A DNA stretch of 64,000 nucleotides from Fagopyrum homotropicum (lineage: Eukaryota; Streptophyta; Magnoliopsida; Caryophyllales; Polygonaceae), in the NCBI GenBank assembly GCA_033239125.1, contig BSWB01000004.1:119917235-119981234 (forward strand), read 5' to 3'. The notes under the pieces are model-generated. The model saw only the letters and a program-made list of their open reading frames with translations. It ran no database searches and was not told the origin of the DNA. Position numbers and translations under genes: made by a program. This document shows, piece by piece, positions 21,485-32,575 of the stretch. Each line of letters begins with the position of its first letter. Within the stretch, counting starts at the first letter, position 1.

Positions 21485-23215
21485 ATCATGTTACATAGGA
21501 GATTCCGCGACTGCGCCTCGTCATGCCCACGGTTGCGACACCGCAGGCGCAACCAAGATGGGATGTGGTCACGGTGAATTAGAGGTGAAGGCCGACTTTC
21601 TTTTGTTTTACTTCCCTCTTAAGTTTTCGATTTAACCTCGTCCTTAGGGTTTTGGGAACCCATTGCTAATACCGTTCCTTCCTTTCTCACATTCATCTTT
21701 TCTCTCTTTCTTCCACATGGATCTTCTTTCCTTCTTCTCTCTTCCTCCATTTTCTTCCAAGTCAAGTGATGTTGTTGTTGAGTGGTTGTCGTGGATAGCT
21801 GGCAAGTAGTTGCAGCTTGGGATTCCTTTTCTGCACAATGTGAGAATAGTAGTAAGATATCTTATCTTTTTCTCTTCTTTTTCTTCTTCTTTCCTTGATT
21901 ATGAACCAATCAAGGGGAGTCTTCTTTCCTTTGTGATCTTTTAGCGTTTTGTCTATATATTGGTGAATCTAAGGTTGCCCTTAGTGTCATCAGAACAAGA
22001 GTGGTGGTTCGAGTGAAGAAACTGTCAAAAGCAAAGAAAGAGTCGTGTTCTTTTGGGAGGCCGCACCCGCGCCTGCTCCTTGCCGCCCCCGCTCATTCAA
22101 CGTTGTCCCCTCCTCTGCGCCTGCGACTACCACAGTCGTGGACTCCGGAGCTTTCTGTCGCCTCTGCGCCCTTCCTTTCCCTCAATTGCGCCTTACCTCA
22201 AAACGTACCAAGCTCTTGGTATGTTTGACCTTTCTTTTTGTCCTTGTGGCTTCCTAGTAGAATCATGATAGGTTGAGACCTAGTATCACTAGTTGGAATG
22301 TCAGCTAGTGGTTTAAGATTTATATTGTAATGAACGCCTTCTGTGGTCAACGGTTGATATATGTGCCTTGATTTATCAGGCATGGAGTATATTCCTATAG
22401 AAATCTGAGAGTTGATTGATAGCTGGGATACCTGGATACAGGTAAGTCCATTGTGCTTACTTAACTGACTTTTGTGTATTAGTTTGAATGTAATAGTGGT
22501 GTGTGTTATTGTAACCATAACTAGACTAGGATGGCCTTATGTATTAATTGGCCCAAGTGTATTATAGCCGGGCAATGACATCGCTGCCCAACTCTGTCTA
22601 GAGTTGGGAGGTTCTCTGCCACCAGCACTGATAAGTAGACGGGGAGATACATCAAACCACACCTTGTAGGTACACGGGGACAAAGGCGAGGTTTGGAGGC
22701 TCCTCGTGTGGCAACCTAAGTTGAATTAGTAAAGTGAATCACTTAATGAAATATAATAACCGGCTTCATTGTGAGCATGCTATGTGTTTAGTATTGCTTA
22801 TGTGTGTGTATGCGCTATTATTGTTATTCGAATACATAGTATGTTAGCTAATAGTTTATTCAATGTTGTTGTAGATGTTGTGCATGATAGGAAGGCGGCT
22901 GAGTGATCCGGTTGGAGGAATCAACAGGGTTTCCCGTACATGCTAGGTTGGGATACAAGTTTTCGTATGTACGGTTACTGATTGTATAGTTTTGACACTC
23001 GGCTAAGAGTCTTGTATATACTTTGGTTTATGATATTTCAATTTTATCTGTGTTGGTTTTATATTTATTTGTGCCTTGTTGCAAGATCCAGTGAACTTGT
23101 TGTCAAGCTAGGGTCAGAATCCATTGTATAGTTTTGACACTCGGCTAAGAGTCTTCTCTATCCCTTCTCATAGCATTGTGAGGTCCTAGCCCGTAGCATC
23201 CCGAGTTCATAGAAT
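21485..23215 (+). repeat. Chromovirus LTR fragment, 3' part
   Basis: The sequence is related to the other chromovirus LTRs: 'ggcccaagtgtattatagccgggcaatgacat', split over several shared blocks, and 'gtgaggtcctagcccgtagcatcccgag'. It ends near 23215 without a clean ...ACA terminus. Short ORFs at 22001-22270 are not supported. Confidence 0.65.
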
Positions 23216-23866
23216 TTGAGCCAAAAAGAGCAGAATCAATGAACAACGGGAGTTGGTGTGCATGAGAAGAGATCGAAAAGGAGATGTAGAGGTTGCAATA
23301 GTCACGACTAGGTTTGGGAAATTTAAACAGTAAAAAAAAGGTACATTTACTTAAGTGAAAAATGTTATGGTCCTAGTTAGTAGAGGGAAATCTCAAAAAG
23401 GGCTACTTAGCAAATTTGACTCTTTATTTTTTTAATAAGGTTATACATATGAGAGCATGAGAACTAGTTTCTCCATATATTTTTGACAATTTGTTAACAG
23501 TTTTTTTCTTTGAGTCCATATCATTTCAAACTTAAAAGAATAATTTTTATAAGAAATGCTATTATTATTTATGTCAATAGAGATCATATAATGATCACAG
23601 GAAATAAAGTATAGTTGCTAATATGAATATGATGAGAGCTTAGTGCTTTGCTTGTATTTCAAGATGTTGGATAAGTACCCCCAAAATTTAAGCATAGGTA
23701 TAATGCTTTGTAGTGGCTAAGATATGAAATACAAAGATTACATAATCAGGCATAGTCTATAAATTTTATGTGTTGAGTTTGTTGATGGTAGACTGTAAAT
23801 TTTTTTAGCTTCTACTGTACTAAAACTTTTAGCTTCTTCAGTAAGAAAATTTTTACCTTCTGCTGT
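23216..23866. other. Non-coding spacer
   Basis: No gene seen. Near 23325-23410 a 'tacatttactta...aaaaagggctacttagcaaatttg' stretch resembles segments at 10021-10075 and 33018-33112, a short dispersed repeat. The last 60 bp hold three degenerate copies of 'tttttagcttctnctgta'. Confidence 0.4.
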
Positions 23867-24865
23867 TGTAACACCTCAAGTTCTAGGAGCTCTAAGTGTT
23901 ACGGGTTAGGACCTCACAATGGTTCCCGATCCTTAGAGTAACAACAATAAAATTGAATCTTGCAATAAGGCACAAATAAATGAAAACCATAACTTCTAAA
24001 ATCCAAAGGTTTAACAAAAGGGAAGCAAATGACTCGCATCCGAGTTCAACAACAAACTGAAAGACAACAACAGAAATACAAAACCCGATCCCGTCCTATA
24101 ATGTACAAGAACCCCAGCTGACCACACCCGTCCGATCACTCAACAACATCTCTAACCTGCAGGGCGTCTACAACAACGGTATAAACCGTTAGCTAACATT
24201 CTAGATATCGGAAAGACATTAACGTCGCAAACACACATAAGAAAGTAAACACATAGCATGCTCACACACAACCGGTCATTATCTTTCATTATAATTCAAC
24301 TTATATTGTCACACGAGAATCACCATGATCTCACCATCGTCCCCTTTCATCAATAGGAATAGGGCGATGCATCCCTCATTTACCTATGGATTGGTCACAA
24401 GAGCACCTCCCAGTTTCCACAATTTGAACTGGACAAGCGGTCACCGCCCGGTTATAATACACTTGGGCCAATTAAGGTATAAGATCAGCATAGTCCGGTT
24501 TTCCGTTATAACGATAAACAACAACACAAACACAACCAATACGGTCAAACCAATACACAAACGTAGCTAAGTAAATCCAAGGGATTTACCTCACTCGAAG
24601 GTAAACACAAGTTTCCGCTACAACTCAGTCTCCCGAAGGAAAGAATGAATGTCTACTCAAACAAGGCACATCAAATCAGAAATGAACCGAAAGCTAGAAG
24701 TCTACAACTTCTAGTCCCAACGATCTCTAAGAGATCTCCATCTAACTAGGGATACGATCCCTAGTCTAATAGGTATCCCAAGGAACAACATCAACACTCA
24801 GCTCATGAAAAAGGAACGAGGAAATAAGGAAGGAAGCAACTCACCAAAGACGGGAACTAGTACAT

Positions 24866-24958
24866 AGGAAACCGCAGGGGCGGATGACACGAGGTGCGGG
24901 GCTGTTGTTGGGTAAATCCGCAGGGGCGATAGAGTGCAGCCGCGGGGGCGGTGCACTG
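24866..24958 (-). promoter_or_regulatory. CCGCAGGGGCGG-type motifs in chromovirus LTR
   Basis: 'ccgcaggggcgg', 'ccgcaggggcga' and 'ccgcgggggcgg' lie within about 90 bp. The same motif fills the LTR of the unrelated Athila element C. Confidence 0.5.
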
Positions 24959-25122
24959 AAAGAAGCGTTGTCGGGGCTTCTTTTGACAACAACATCACAA
25001 CAAGGAGACTAAAGCTTGATTCCTTGATTCACACACATAAATCACAACCAAAGGAGCCTGGAAATATATACGTATCAATAACGGAAGACAAACAAGAATC
25101 AAGACTCAATCTTGATTCATGT

Positions 25123-25158
25123 GAAGAAGAAGAAGAAGAAGAAGAAGAAGAAGAAGAA
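25123..25158 (+). repeat. (GAA)n microsatellite
   Basis: About 12 uninterrupted GAA units. The poly-Glu, poly-Lys and poly-Ser frames across it are artefacts of the repeat. Confidence 0.95.
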
Positions 25159-25743
25159 ACGAGAAAGGAACAGAAGAAAGAAAGAAGGAAGAGGCATGCA
25201 TCAGGCTCAAGAACGTAAGGAAGATCAAAGAGAAGAAAACTTACACATTCTCCAGAAGGTAGCAAGGGAAAGGCTGCAACTAGTTCAAGGTTGAAGAAAA
25301 CGTAAGGAAGAAGAGAGAAACGGAAGAGAAGACGGGAATATATAGGGAATGGTTGGGAAAAGATAAAGGAAGGTCAAGTAGGGTTAGAAGATAGAAGAAA
25401 AGGTGTTCGCTCCAAACGGTGTGTGCAAGCTTTAAATTTATAACCCAAGAAGTATGCTTGAACAAATATGCGAACCCGTAGTGTACGGGTCAATTGTAAT
25501 AAAAAGCAAGAATTCCAGGGGTCCATCACAGGGACTTAGGTGAAACAAAGCACATAATTGGTTGTCAGTATTGCAATTAACCAAAATCAATTAAAGTAAT
25601 CAAAGATGATATAAAGTCAAATAAGGGGAAATGCGGATCTAGGGATTAAAGCATATAGTTGTGGTTCCGACTCAAGATCTCAAAGGATAAGGCAGACAAA
25701 GCTGAGGTTTGCGAAGGAAAGGTGTTTCTAAGGTGGGAATAGA

Positions 25744-25996
25744 TTACCGGTTAAGTCTCACTACTCACTATCTTAAACCAAAGCTCCTATTACCGGATAA
25801 GTCTCAAGGTACTAAGGAAAGGAACTATAATCTCAAACTAACACTCCAACTAAGGGAATAGAATCAACCTTTACCGGGTAAGTCTCAGACTAACTCACAA
25901 AGATGGGATGAAGGAACACTCAAACCCCAATAAAGGATAAACCTTTATTACCTACACTCATGATCTTGGGTAAACAAACAAAGGAATTACCGGGTA
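25744..25996 (-). promoter_or_regulatory. Four-copy TTACCCGGTAA array in LTR E
   Basis: Copies lie at 25744, 25790, 25871 and 25986, each followed on the plus strand by AGTCTC. Offsets from the LTR start are about 1169, 1284, 1365 and 1411, with spacing close to LTRs A and B. Confidence 0.6.
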
Positions 25997-26092
25997 AGTC
26001 TCATCCTAGGCTTGCATTGAACCGGGAAAGGTATAATAAGGATAGGATTTGGCAAACTAGAACTCTTAACTCTCAGTTTCGGATCAGAAAAG

Positions 26093-26151
26093 GTTCACCT
26101 CGTTCAGTCAAGTTCCACCCCGGCCGAGATGTTCATCGACTGAGCGAGGTA
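26093..26151 (-). promoter_or_regulatory. Palindromic motif cluster 2 of LTR E
   Basis: 'tcacctcgttcag', 'ccccggccgagat' and 'gagcgaggt' are degenerate CACCTCGG/CCGAGGTG half-sites, 1014-1072 bp from the LTR start. Confidence 0.45.
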
Positions 26152-26801
26152 CTCTAGGGTTAAGGTTAACGACTCGAGCTTTCAGGGTCCTGCTGGGATT
26201 AAGATCATTCTATCATCGTCTTTCCCACAACTTTCAGCCAATCACCCTAGAATCGCATAAGAAACTTAGCCAACAATCATCATGATGACAATAATCAAAT
26301 ATATGGAAAAGGGAATCAATATTCAAACACGAAAACCTTAAGAAAAAGGTCTCAATAATTGAATCAAATAACAACAAATCAGCGTTCCTTAAATCACAAA
26401 TCTAACAAGACAACAAACCAAAAGGGAATCTAAGAAAGTCTTACAAACTCCCTCAAAAGCTAACTCCAAACTATGAATCCTTCCTTCCTTGATCTTCAAT
26501 CCTTTCTTTAAAGCTTCCAGAAAATACTCCAGAAATCTCCCTAATCAGGTGTGTAGAAGATCCGACTATATCCGGATGGCTGAATTGTGGAAAATCCAAC
26601 CCTTTATATAGGAGAATTATCTTCCAATGATAATAATATCTTAAAAAGATAATTTCCTATAAAATATATCCATATCTCTAAAATAGATCTCCCAAAAATA
26701 ATATCTTCCTTCCAGATTCCAGCCCAAAAATATAGAATATCTTCTTTCCAAAAATAAAAGCTCTTAGCCAAAAATATGGATCTCGCCGGCGGCAGGGTAT
26801 T

Positions 26802-26869
26802 CGCCTCGGTCGGGACGCTCCTCAAGATCACCTCGGTCGAGGTGACACTGTAGCTGACCGAGGTGAATC
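26802..26869 (-). promoter_or_regulatory. Palindromic motif cluster 1 of LTR E
   Basis: 'gcctcggtcggg', 'cacctcggtcgaggtga' (a near-perfect palindrome) and 'gaccgaggtga' lie 296-363 bp from the LTR start, upstream of the TATA-like box. Confidence 0.55.
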
Positions 26870-27165
26870 TCAACTGAATGTAAAATCTCTCGAATCTGGT
26901 CCAAAGTAAATCTTCTTTATTAATTCTAGGCTTCTTTAGCTCATCCTTAAGCTCCAGAATGTAGCTCTAATGACTCCTTAGCTCCATTTTAGTCCAAAAC
27001 GTGTCATTTTACCTACATTTACAACGAAACTAGGTGTAGACCTCGATTCCCGTAAAGGTAAATGAAACAACAATATAATCACATATTATACATCCATACA
27101 TGCAGATTATTGAAGATAAAACGTCTAAATCAGCCCCAAAATATGGACTATAATACATGCTATCA

Positions 27166-27411
27166 AAAAGGCGGCCGATAAGCTAGAAGATCAGATCTTC
27201 TAAGAAAGAAAGGAAATAAAAACGAAAAAAACAGATCGGCGCAATCGGGAGTCATCCGCAAGGTCGGCTGCCGCGGCCGCGGTTGGCCCCAGGGGAGGCC
27301 CCCTTCACCGTGGGGGCAGTGAAGGCTAAAAATCGAGCATTAATATTTTTAGCTTCCGCTGTAAGTTTTGTGTATATCTTCTGATTTGAGTTGCTATTTG
27401 CAACTGAATAG
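27166..27411. other. Chromovirus LTR remainder and hAT upstream sequence
   Basis: GC-rich motifs at 27268-27335 ('ccgcggccgcgg', 'ccgtgggggcagtg') look like the other half of the chromovirus LTR broken by LTR E. From about 27345, 'tttttagcttccgctgta' repeats the motif seen just left of 23867. Confidence 0.45.
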
Positions 27412-28985
27412 ATGGCAAGTTCTAGCTCACCAAGAGTAACTCTCAACACAAGAGAATATCTCAAGCCATCACGTGAATATCTAGAATCCTTTGAGGATGC
27501 TTTGGGTGATGATGGCATGGGGCGTGAGGCATTAGTTGGACATACAACAGAAGATGGCTCATCACGGGGACAAAGTCGATCCAATCCAGTCTCCCAACGA
27601 AGAGCCACTAGAAAAGAATATTGGGTTGGCTATACGGAGTTTTATGATGACAATATACTCCTCAAGGCCAAATGCAATTATTATGGGAACATCTATGCAT
27701 GTGACTTGAACAATAATGGTACAAAAAATGTTCGAAATCATTTTTATCGGTGTGAGAAGAATCGGAAAACAAAGGTAATCAAACTTCCCTCACTCTCCCC
27801 AATATGGATGATAGGTTGAGAAGTAAAATTGGTCCTTTGATGAGAAACATATTAGGGAAAAAGTGGTAGAAATGATTGTTAGGGAGGAGATGCCTTTTAG
27901 AGCCGTAGAGAAAGATGGCCTACGAGAAGCATTTTTTGCCGCCTGCCCTTCATTTTCAATGCCTTCATGCACTACAATAACAAGAGAATTTTTTTATATG
28001 TGAAAGACGAGAGAAGATGAAAGAATATCTAGGAAAGTCGTCTCAGAGTGTGAGTTTGACGACAAAAACATGGACTTCGTTGGCAAGGGATAACTATATG
28101 TGTATCGTTGTCCATTTTATTGATGATGACGGGAAATTACAGAAAAGGATTATCATTTTTTGTCTAATTTCCAGTTATAAGGGGGAGGCTATAGGTAGGG
28201 CACTTGATGATTGTTTAAGTTATTGGGGATTGTCAAGTAAACTTCTTATAGTGGTTGTTGATGATGCATCTTCGAATGATGTGGCATGCAATTACCTTAA
28301 GAATATTTTAAAAGATAATGGTTGCATTCTTAAGGGGAATCATTTGCATATGAAATGTGTGACACATATTATTAATCTAATTATTCAAGATGGTATCAAA
28401 GAGTGTGATGATTATGTGGAGAAGGTTCGAGCTGCAGTCAAGTATGTTAGGGGTTCTTCTCCTAGATTAGCGGCTTTTTGAGTTATAGCTGATAACTTGA
28501 AGATTGAGTGCAAACGGTCATTGATTGTTGATGTCTCGACTAGGTGGAAAACCGTTAAAGATGTTGCTTACAACTTGTTTGATGAATATATAAACTTCGT
28601 TATTCTCCTTTGGAAAATCAAGAAACTAGGTCACATTCGAATGCAACAACTATTGATGAAAATGACGACTCAATTTGATTAGAGGAAATAAATGAAGATG
28701 TGGAGAGTAGAATGTTAGACCGTGATGAGCTTTCAAGATCTGAATTTGATCAATATCTGAATGAAAGTCGTGAAAAGAAAAATGTGGATATATTGCATTG
28801 GTGGAAAGTGAATGGTTCTAGATATCTCATTGTTGCATGAATGGCACGTGACGTGCTAGTCATTCCGTGTTCTATTGTTCCATCTGAATCTGCGTTTAGA
28901 ACAGGAGTTCGCCACCTTTCAGAATATAGAAGTAGTTTGACTCATCAAGTAAATATTTGCTATTTAAAGTCTAAATATTTGAATT
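27412..28985 (+). pseudogene. hAT-family transposase, broken
   Basis: The first segment (ATG 27412 to stop near 27820) ends in a degenerate BED zinc finger: AKCNYYGNIYAC ... VRNHFYRC, where the expected second Cys of CxxC is Tyr. After frameshifts come PFRAVEKDGLREAFFAACPS and SVSLTTKTWTSLARDNYMC (28050-28110), then VVVDDASSNDVACNYL and VSTRWKTVKD, the N-terminal RNase H-like part. The central catalytic and insertion region is deleted near 28640-28690. The C-terminal dimerisation region remains (MARDVLVIPCSIVPSESAFR and YRSSLTHQVNICYL). Stops and shifts make it inactive. Family assignment rests on the TTDTWTS-like, STRW and SESAFS-like signatures. Confidence 0.88.
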
Positions 28986-29489
28986 TTTTACTATGTTAAT
29001 TTTATTTGGTGTTTTGTATAAAACGGTACAAGCACTTGTATGTACCCAACATTGGATACGCTTAAACAACATAACCAAAAAGGATGATGCAGTGGACGAG
29101 CAATTATAATTGTCAACGACACTTCATAATCAGATTGTGATGATCGTTCATTGTTGATGATAGAAGATAATATTGTATTATTGTAGATCACCAGGTTCTC
29201 GCTAATATTTGGAGAATTTCATTGATACAGTTGAAAGAATTCAGCCGGTATCTCATCTGATACATGATAATCTGATATTCTAATCCAACAGATTGAGTGC
29301 ATGAGATGAGCTGATGTGCAATCAAGCCTCACAAGTTGAGACATTGAAGTTCTTCCAGTTGATCAAAGTTCATAGTAACTAGAGGGTGCAGAAGTTCCAT
29401 CTCATTGGGATATGCCTGATTGTTGATTTGAATGAAAGGATAGTTCAACCAAAAATGCTCAATCTCATATGCTATCAAGAAATTTTAAT
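28986..29489. other. hAT 3' flank without genes
   Basis: AT-rich sequence with no recognised feature. It probably lies within the original hAT element. Confidence 0.35.
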
Positions 29490-29815
29490 TTTTTTAAAAA
29501 AAATAGCCTAAATCGGTCAAAATTTTAAATTGTCCAAACGGTCCGGACCGTTTGAACTATTTAAAATTTGGACCGATTTGGGCTCCTTTTTAAAAAAAAT
29601 TTGGACTGGACCATAATGTATTGCTCAAACGGTCCAGTCCGATCCATGGGCCTAGACTCGCTGCGTTAGATGGGTTTACGGTCCGGAACATTTGGACCGG
29701 ACCATAATTTACTGTTCAACGGTCCAGTCCGGTCCGGTCCATGGCCTAGACTCACTGTGTCAGACAGGTTTACGGTTCGGACCGGACCGTAATTCGGACC
29801 GTATGCACACTCCTA
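29490..29815 (+). repeat. hAT-type terminal region with repeated CGGTCCGG motifs
   Basis: Dense direct and inverted copies of 'cggtccggacc', 'ggtccagtccg' and 'ttggaccg' occur, with two similar blocks (about 29606-29690 and 29695-29775). The stretch ends 'tgcacactccta', the inverse of TAGGAGTGTGCA, a terminus form familiar in plant hAT elements. The partner terminus was not found, so it is either the 3' end of the element at 27412 or an independent non-autonomous hAT. Confidence 0.6.
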
Positions 29816-29977
29816 GTTGGATTCTCACTTTCTACTTTAATCCGTAGCTGACTTTGTGTAGAGGTAATCCCGCGTGCAGACAGGCTGGCCATGGTAGAAT
29901 GGAAAGCTGCAGCAATGGTGATTATAGTTGTGTGGTTGCCTCCACTAAGTCAATCTTGGTCGGCAAATGAGTCAAGG

Positions 29978-29979
<2 letters not shown>

Positions 29980-30048
<69 letters not shown>
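29980..30048 (+). repeat. (TA)n(TG)n microsatellite
   Basis: About 26 TA units followed by about 8 TG/GT units, some 200 bp beyond the stop codon of the SAHH-like gene. Confidence 0.95.
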
Positions 30049-30248
30049 AATGAATGACTGGATAAATGGATGGTATTATTTATAACCGAACTTGATTACA
30101 CACATCATATCCTTATTTATAAGAATGTGTAGATTGGTCTCAACCTAGCTCTTATTGGAAAGAAAGAAAGAAGGGAAAAAGTCGTAAGTGTGAGAACGAC
30201 TCATGGATGGCTAGGCCTCATATATATCTACACTTTCAGTACTGAACC

Positions 30249-31921
30249 TCAGGCGTCGAGATTGTAGAGACCCATAGCCGGGGAAACGACATAAGTCTCT
30301 TGCTCACTAGTGAGTCGGGTTAGTTCGGCTCCGAGTTGGCCAAGGTGCAACCTTGCAACTTTCTCATCTAGTTGCCTAGGAAGCAAGTACAATTTCCTCT
30401 CATACTTGCAGGACTTTCTCTTGACCAAAAGCTCAAGTAGGGCCATCACATGGGTGGTGAAGGAGAGAGACCTTACAAAGCTTGGTTGGCCAGGTGCAGA
30501 TGCAAAGTTAAATGTCCTACCCTCCGCAAGAACGATGATGCTCTTGTTACACTCTTGGAACACAAATCTATCAATAAGAAGCGGCTTGATTGTTGTTCTT
30601 TTGATACCCGAAAACTTGGTAAGCCCTTCAAAGTCGATCTCGTTCCCAAATTGGCCCAAGTTTCCAACAACGGCATTGTTCTTCATCCGCTGCATGTGTT
30701 GGACCGTGACGACTTCTCTATTCCCAGTAGCGGTAATAAAAAGGTCGCCTTCCGACACAACGTTCTCAAAGTTACGGACACTGAACCCGTCCATGGTTGC
30801 TTGCAAGGCGCGCAAAGGGTTGGACTCAGCCACAAATACACGAGCACCAACACCCTTAAGACCCATTGCACAACCCTTTCCGACGTTTCCATAGCCAACA
30901 ACCACCGCGACTTTACCCACAAGAGTGACATGATCAAGGGCTCTCATGAGGCCGTCAAGCGCCGACTGATGCACCCCATGGATATCATCAAGCTAGACAC
31001 AATTAATGAGAAAATTAAGAAAGTTAATACCTATATGATATTTTGTTTGAAAATATCATCGATCGAGAACTTCATTTAATTACACACCTGGCTAGTGGAT
31101 GCGGCAGCACCACTGACATTGATAGCAGGGAACAAAAGTGTACCATCGTCCTGCAACCGTAGAATCTTCCTAATGCCGCTGCTAGTCTGAATGGATACAC
31201 CAACCACTCTATCTTTGGTCTTACTAAACCTTCTTGGGTTTGCCTTGACGGCGTTTCTTACCGCTTGTAGCAGATACGGATCCGCAAGCAACTTCTCGCA
31301 CCTCTGCGGTTCCTCTTCCGCCCTCACTCCCTCATGGATGAATAGAGTCGCATATCCGGCGTCATCAATCAGAAAGTCAGGTCCACCTTGTTGGCCCCAG
31401 TCTAGTGCCTTGTCCACTGACCACCAGTATTCCTATATATTAACCATTCGCATTAGTTATTGCACGCCGACAACAGTTACTTCTAAAATTGATCGACAAT
31501 AAGAAGAGTAGTATATACTAATTAAAAAGGTACGTACTTGGGGTGATTGACCTTTCCATGCAAAGACGGCAGCTGAATCGCGGGCAACGGCAGCAGCAAC
31601 GTGGTCCTCAGTCGAGAATTCGTCAGAGGAGCACCACCTCACGCTGGCTCCGAGGGTTGTGAGGGTCTCCACAAGCACCGCTGCTGGGGCGGTCAGGTGG
31701 AGACAACCGGTGATCTTAGTGCCACGTAGAGGCTGCGAGGGTCCAAACTCTGAACGACAAGCCATGAGGCCCGGCATCTCCGACTCGGCCAACTGGATTT
31801 GCAGCCGACCCAAGTCAGCTTGGGATATGTCCCGCACCCTGTATTCCCGACCGCAAGCCATCCTTTCAGTTGTTAGGATCATCTTTCCAACGATTGCTGT
31901 GATTATTGAGCTAGCACTCAT
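30249..31921 (-). CDS. S-adenosyl-L-homocysteine hydrolase-like protein, probable pseudoenzyme, three exons
   Basis: Exons join 31921-31538, 31432-31088 and 30992-30249, with GT-AG introns of 105 and 95 bp in phase 0. They give 490 residues (plant SAHH is about 485). SAHH splits S-adenosylhomocysteine into adenosine and homocysteine with bound NAD. Conserved parts include GREYRVRDISQADLGRLQ, MPGLMACRSEFGPSQP, the NAD fold GYGNVGKGCA and LDEKVARLHLGQLGA. Aligned by eye to human numbering, His55, Asp131 and Asp190 remain. Glu156 is Gln (GVSIQTSSG), Lys186 is Thr, His301 is Gln (NLGQFGNEID) and His353 is Gln (APGQPSFV). The C-terminal Lys and Tyr that contact NAD of the partner subunit are absent. 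The start at 31921 is preferred because a TATA box lies 62 bp upstream. The in-frame ATG at 31975 is too close to that box. Catalysis seems unlikely. Confidence 0.85.
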
Positions 31922-31982
31922 TTTCGATATGATTGTGTTTTGTAGTTGATTGAAAGTGAGTAAGAATTGTGGCATTGGATGG

Positions 31983-31990
31983 TATTTATA
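31983..31990 (-). promoter_or_regulatory. TATA box of the SAHH-like gene
   Basis: TATAAATA on the minus strand, 62 bp before the chosen ATG. A transcript start about 30 bp downstream (near 31955) fits the start at 31921. Confidence 0.65.
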
Positions 31991-32575
31991 ACTTGAGGAT
32001 GCGGACGTCGTTTAGCTTACGTGAACCAATCAAAATACATATTCGATTATACTTTTCTTTCAAGATATAGATGGAAATCGACGAACAATTAAGATAAGTT
32101 TCATTTATTATATATTTTACTGACAGTATATATATGGTGAGGTGAAAACAGATTTTGTAAGCATATTCAACTGAAACCTAAGGTATGCACTTTGCGTACA
32201 CTCCAAAAACGGCGTCATGCATTATCTCCTTAATCGGTAAATAATTATACCATTTAAAATAATTATGAATAAAAATATCTAAAATTACCATGTAACTTCT
32301 ACGTACAAAGGCTTAAATTATGTTTCTAATCGAATATTTAATGATCTACACTGCTAAAAGATAAACAGAAATTTTATGTCTCTTAAAAAATTGATAAAAT
32401 ATGTTGATTACAAGTGTTTATAAAGTCCACGTTAACACTTTTATTGATAATAAATTTATATATTTTATCTTTTACAATACTGCTTCTTTGGATTCCAAAA
32501 ATATCTTTATAGCCATTGACACAATTAAAACTAGTTTAGTACTCGTGCCGTGCACGGGTATTTTTATTATATATA
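31991..32575. other. Intergenic region upstream of the SAHH-like gene
   Basis: AT-rich, presumably promoter. No gene seen. 'ttagtactcgtgccgtgcacgggta' near 32535-32560, given here in one 25-base block split by position (ttagtactcg at the start, cacgggta at the end), resembles a sequence near 38718 and looks like a dispersed repeat edge. Confidence 0.4.

Larger units (their letters stand above)
23867..25403 (-). repeat. Chromovirus LTR (minus strand), interrupted by LTR E
   Basis: On the plus strand it starts TGTAACACC, the inverse of a GGTGTTACA terminus, followed by the inverse of the 'gtgaggtcctaacccgta' block. CCGC-N4-GCGG-type motifs occur at 24866-24958. The rest seems to continue after LTR E, at 27166 to about 27345, where another GC-rich motif patch lies. 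Its 5' terminus was not identified. Confidence 0.65.
25404..27165 (-). repeat. Solo Athila-type LTR (LTR E, 1762 bp)
   Basis: On the minus strand it starts TGATAGCATG and ends GAGCGAACA. Neither primer site nor polypurine tract flanks it, so it is a solo LTR, inserted in a chromovirus LTR. The flanks are AAAGG (left) and AAAAGG (right), close to a 5-bp duplication with a one-base offset. It has a TATA-like box (TATATAAA on minus, 26603-26610), four TTACCGGGTAA copies (25744-25996) and two palindrome clusters. Confidence 0.85.

Noticed and set aside
25029..25265. Frames with poly-Ser, poly-Glu or poly-Lys
   Set aside because: They are produced by the (GAA)n microsatellite.
30310..31079. Long plus-strand frames of up to 209 codons opposite the SAHH-like gene
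   Set aside because: They are shadows of a conserved minus-strand gene and carry no recognisable domain.
31457..31975. Upstream ATG at 31975 as SAHH-like start
   Set aside because: It lies only about 8-15 bp from the TATA box, so it would precede the transcript start. The added residues match nothing in the family.
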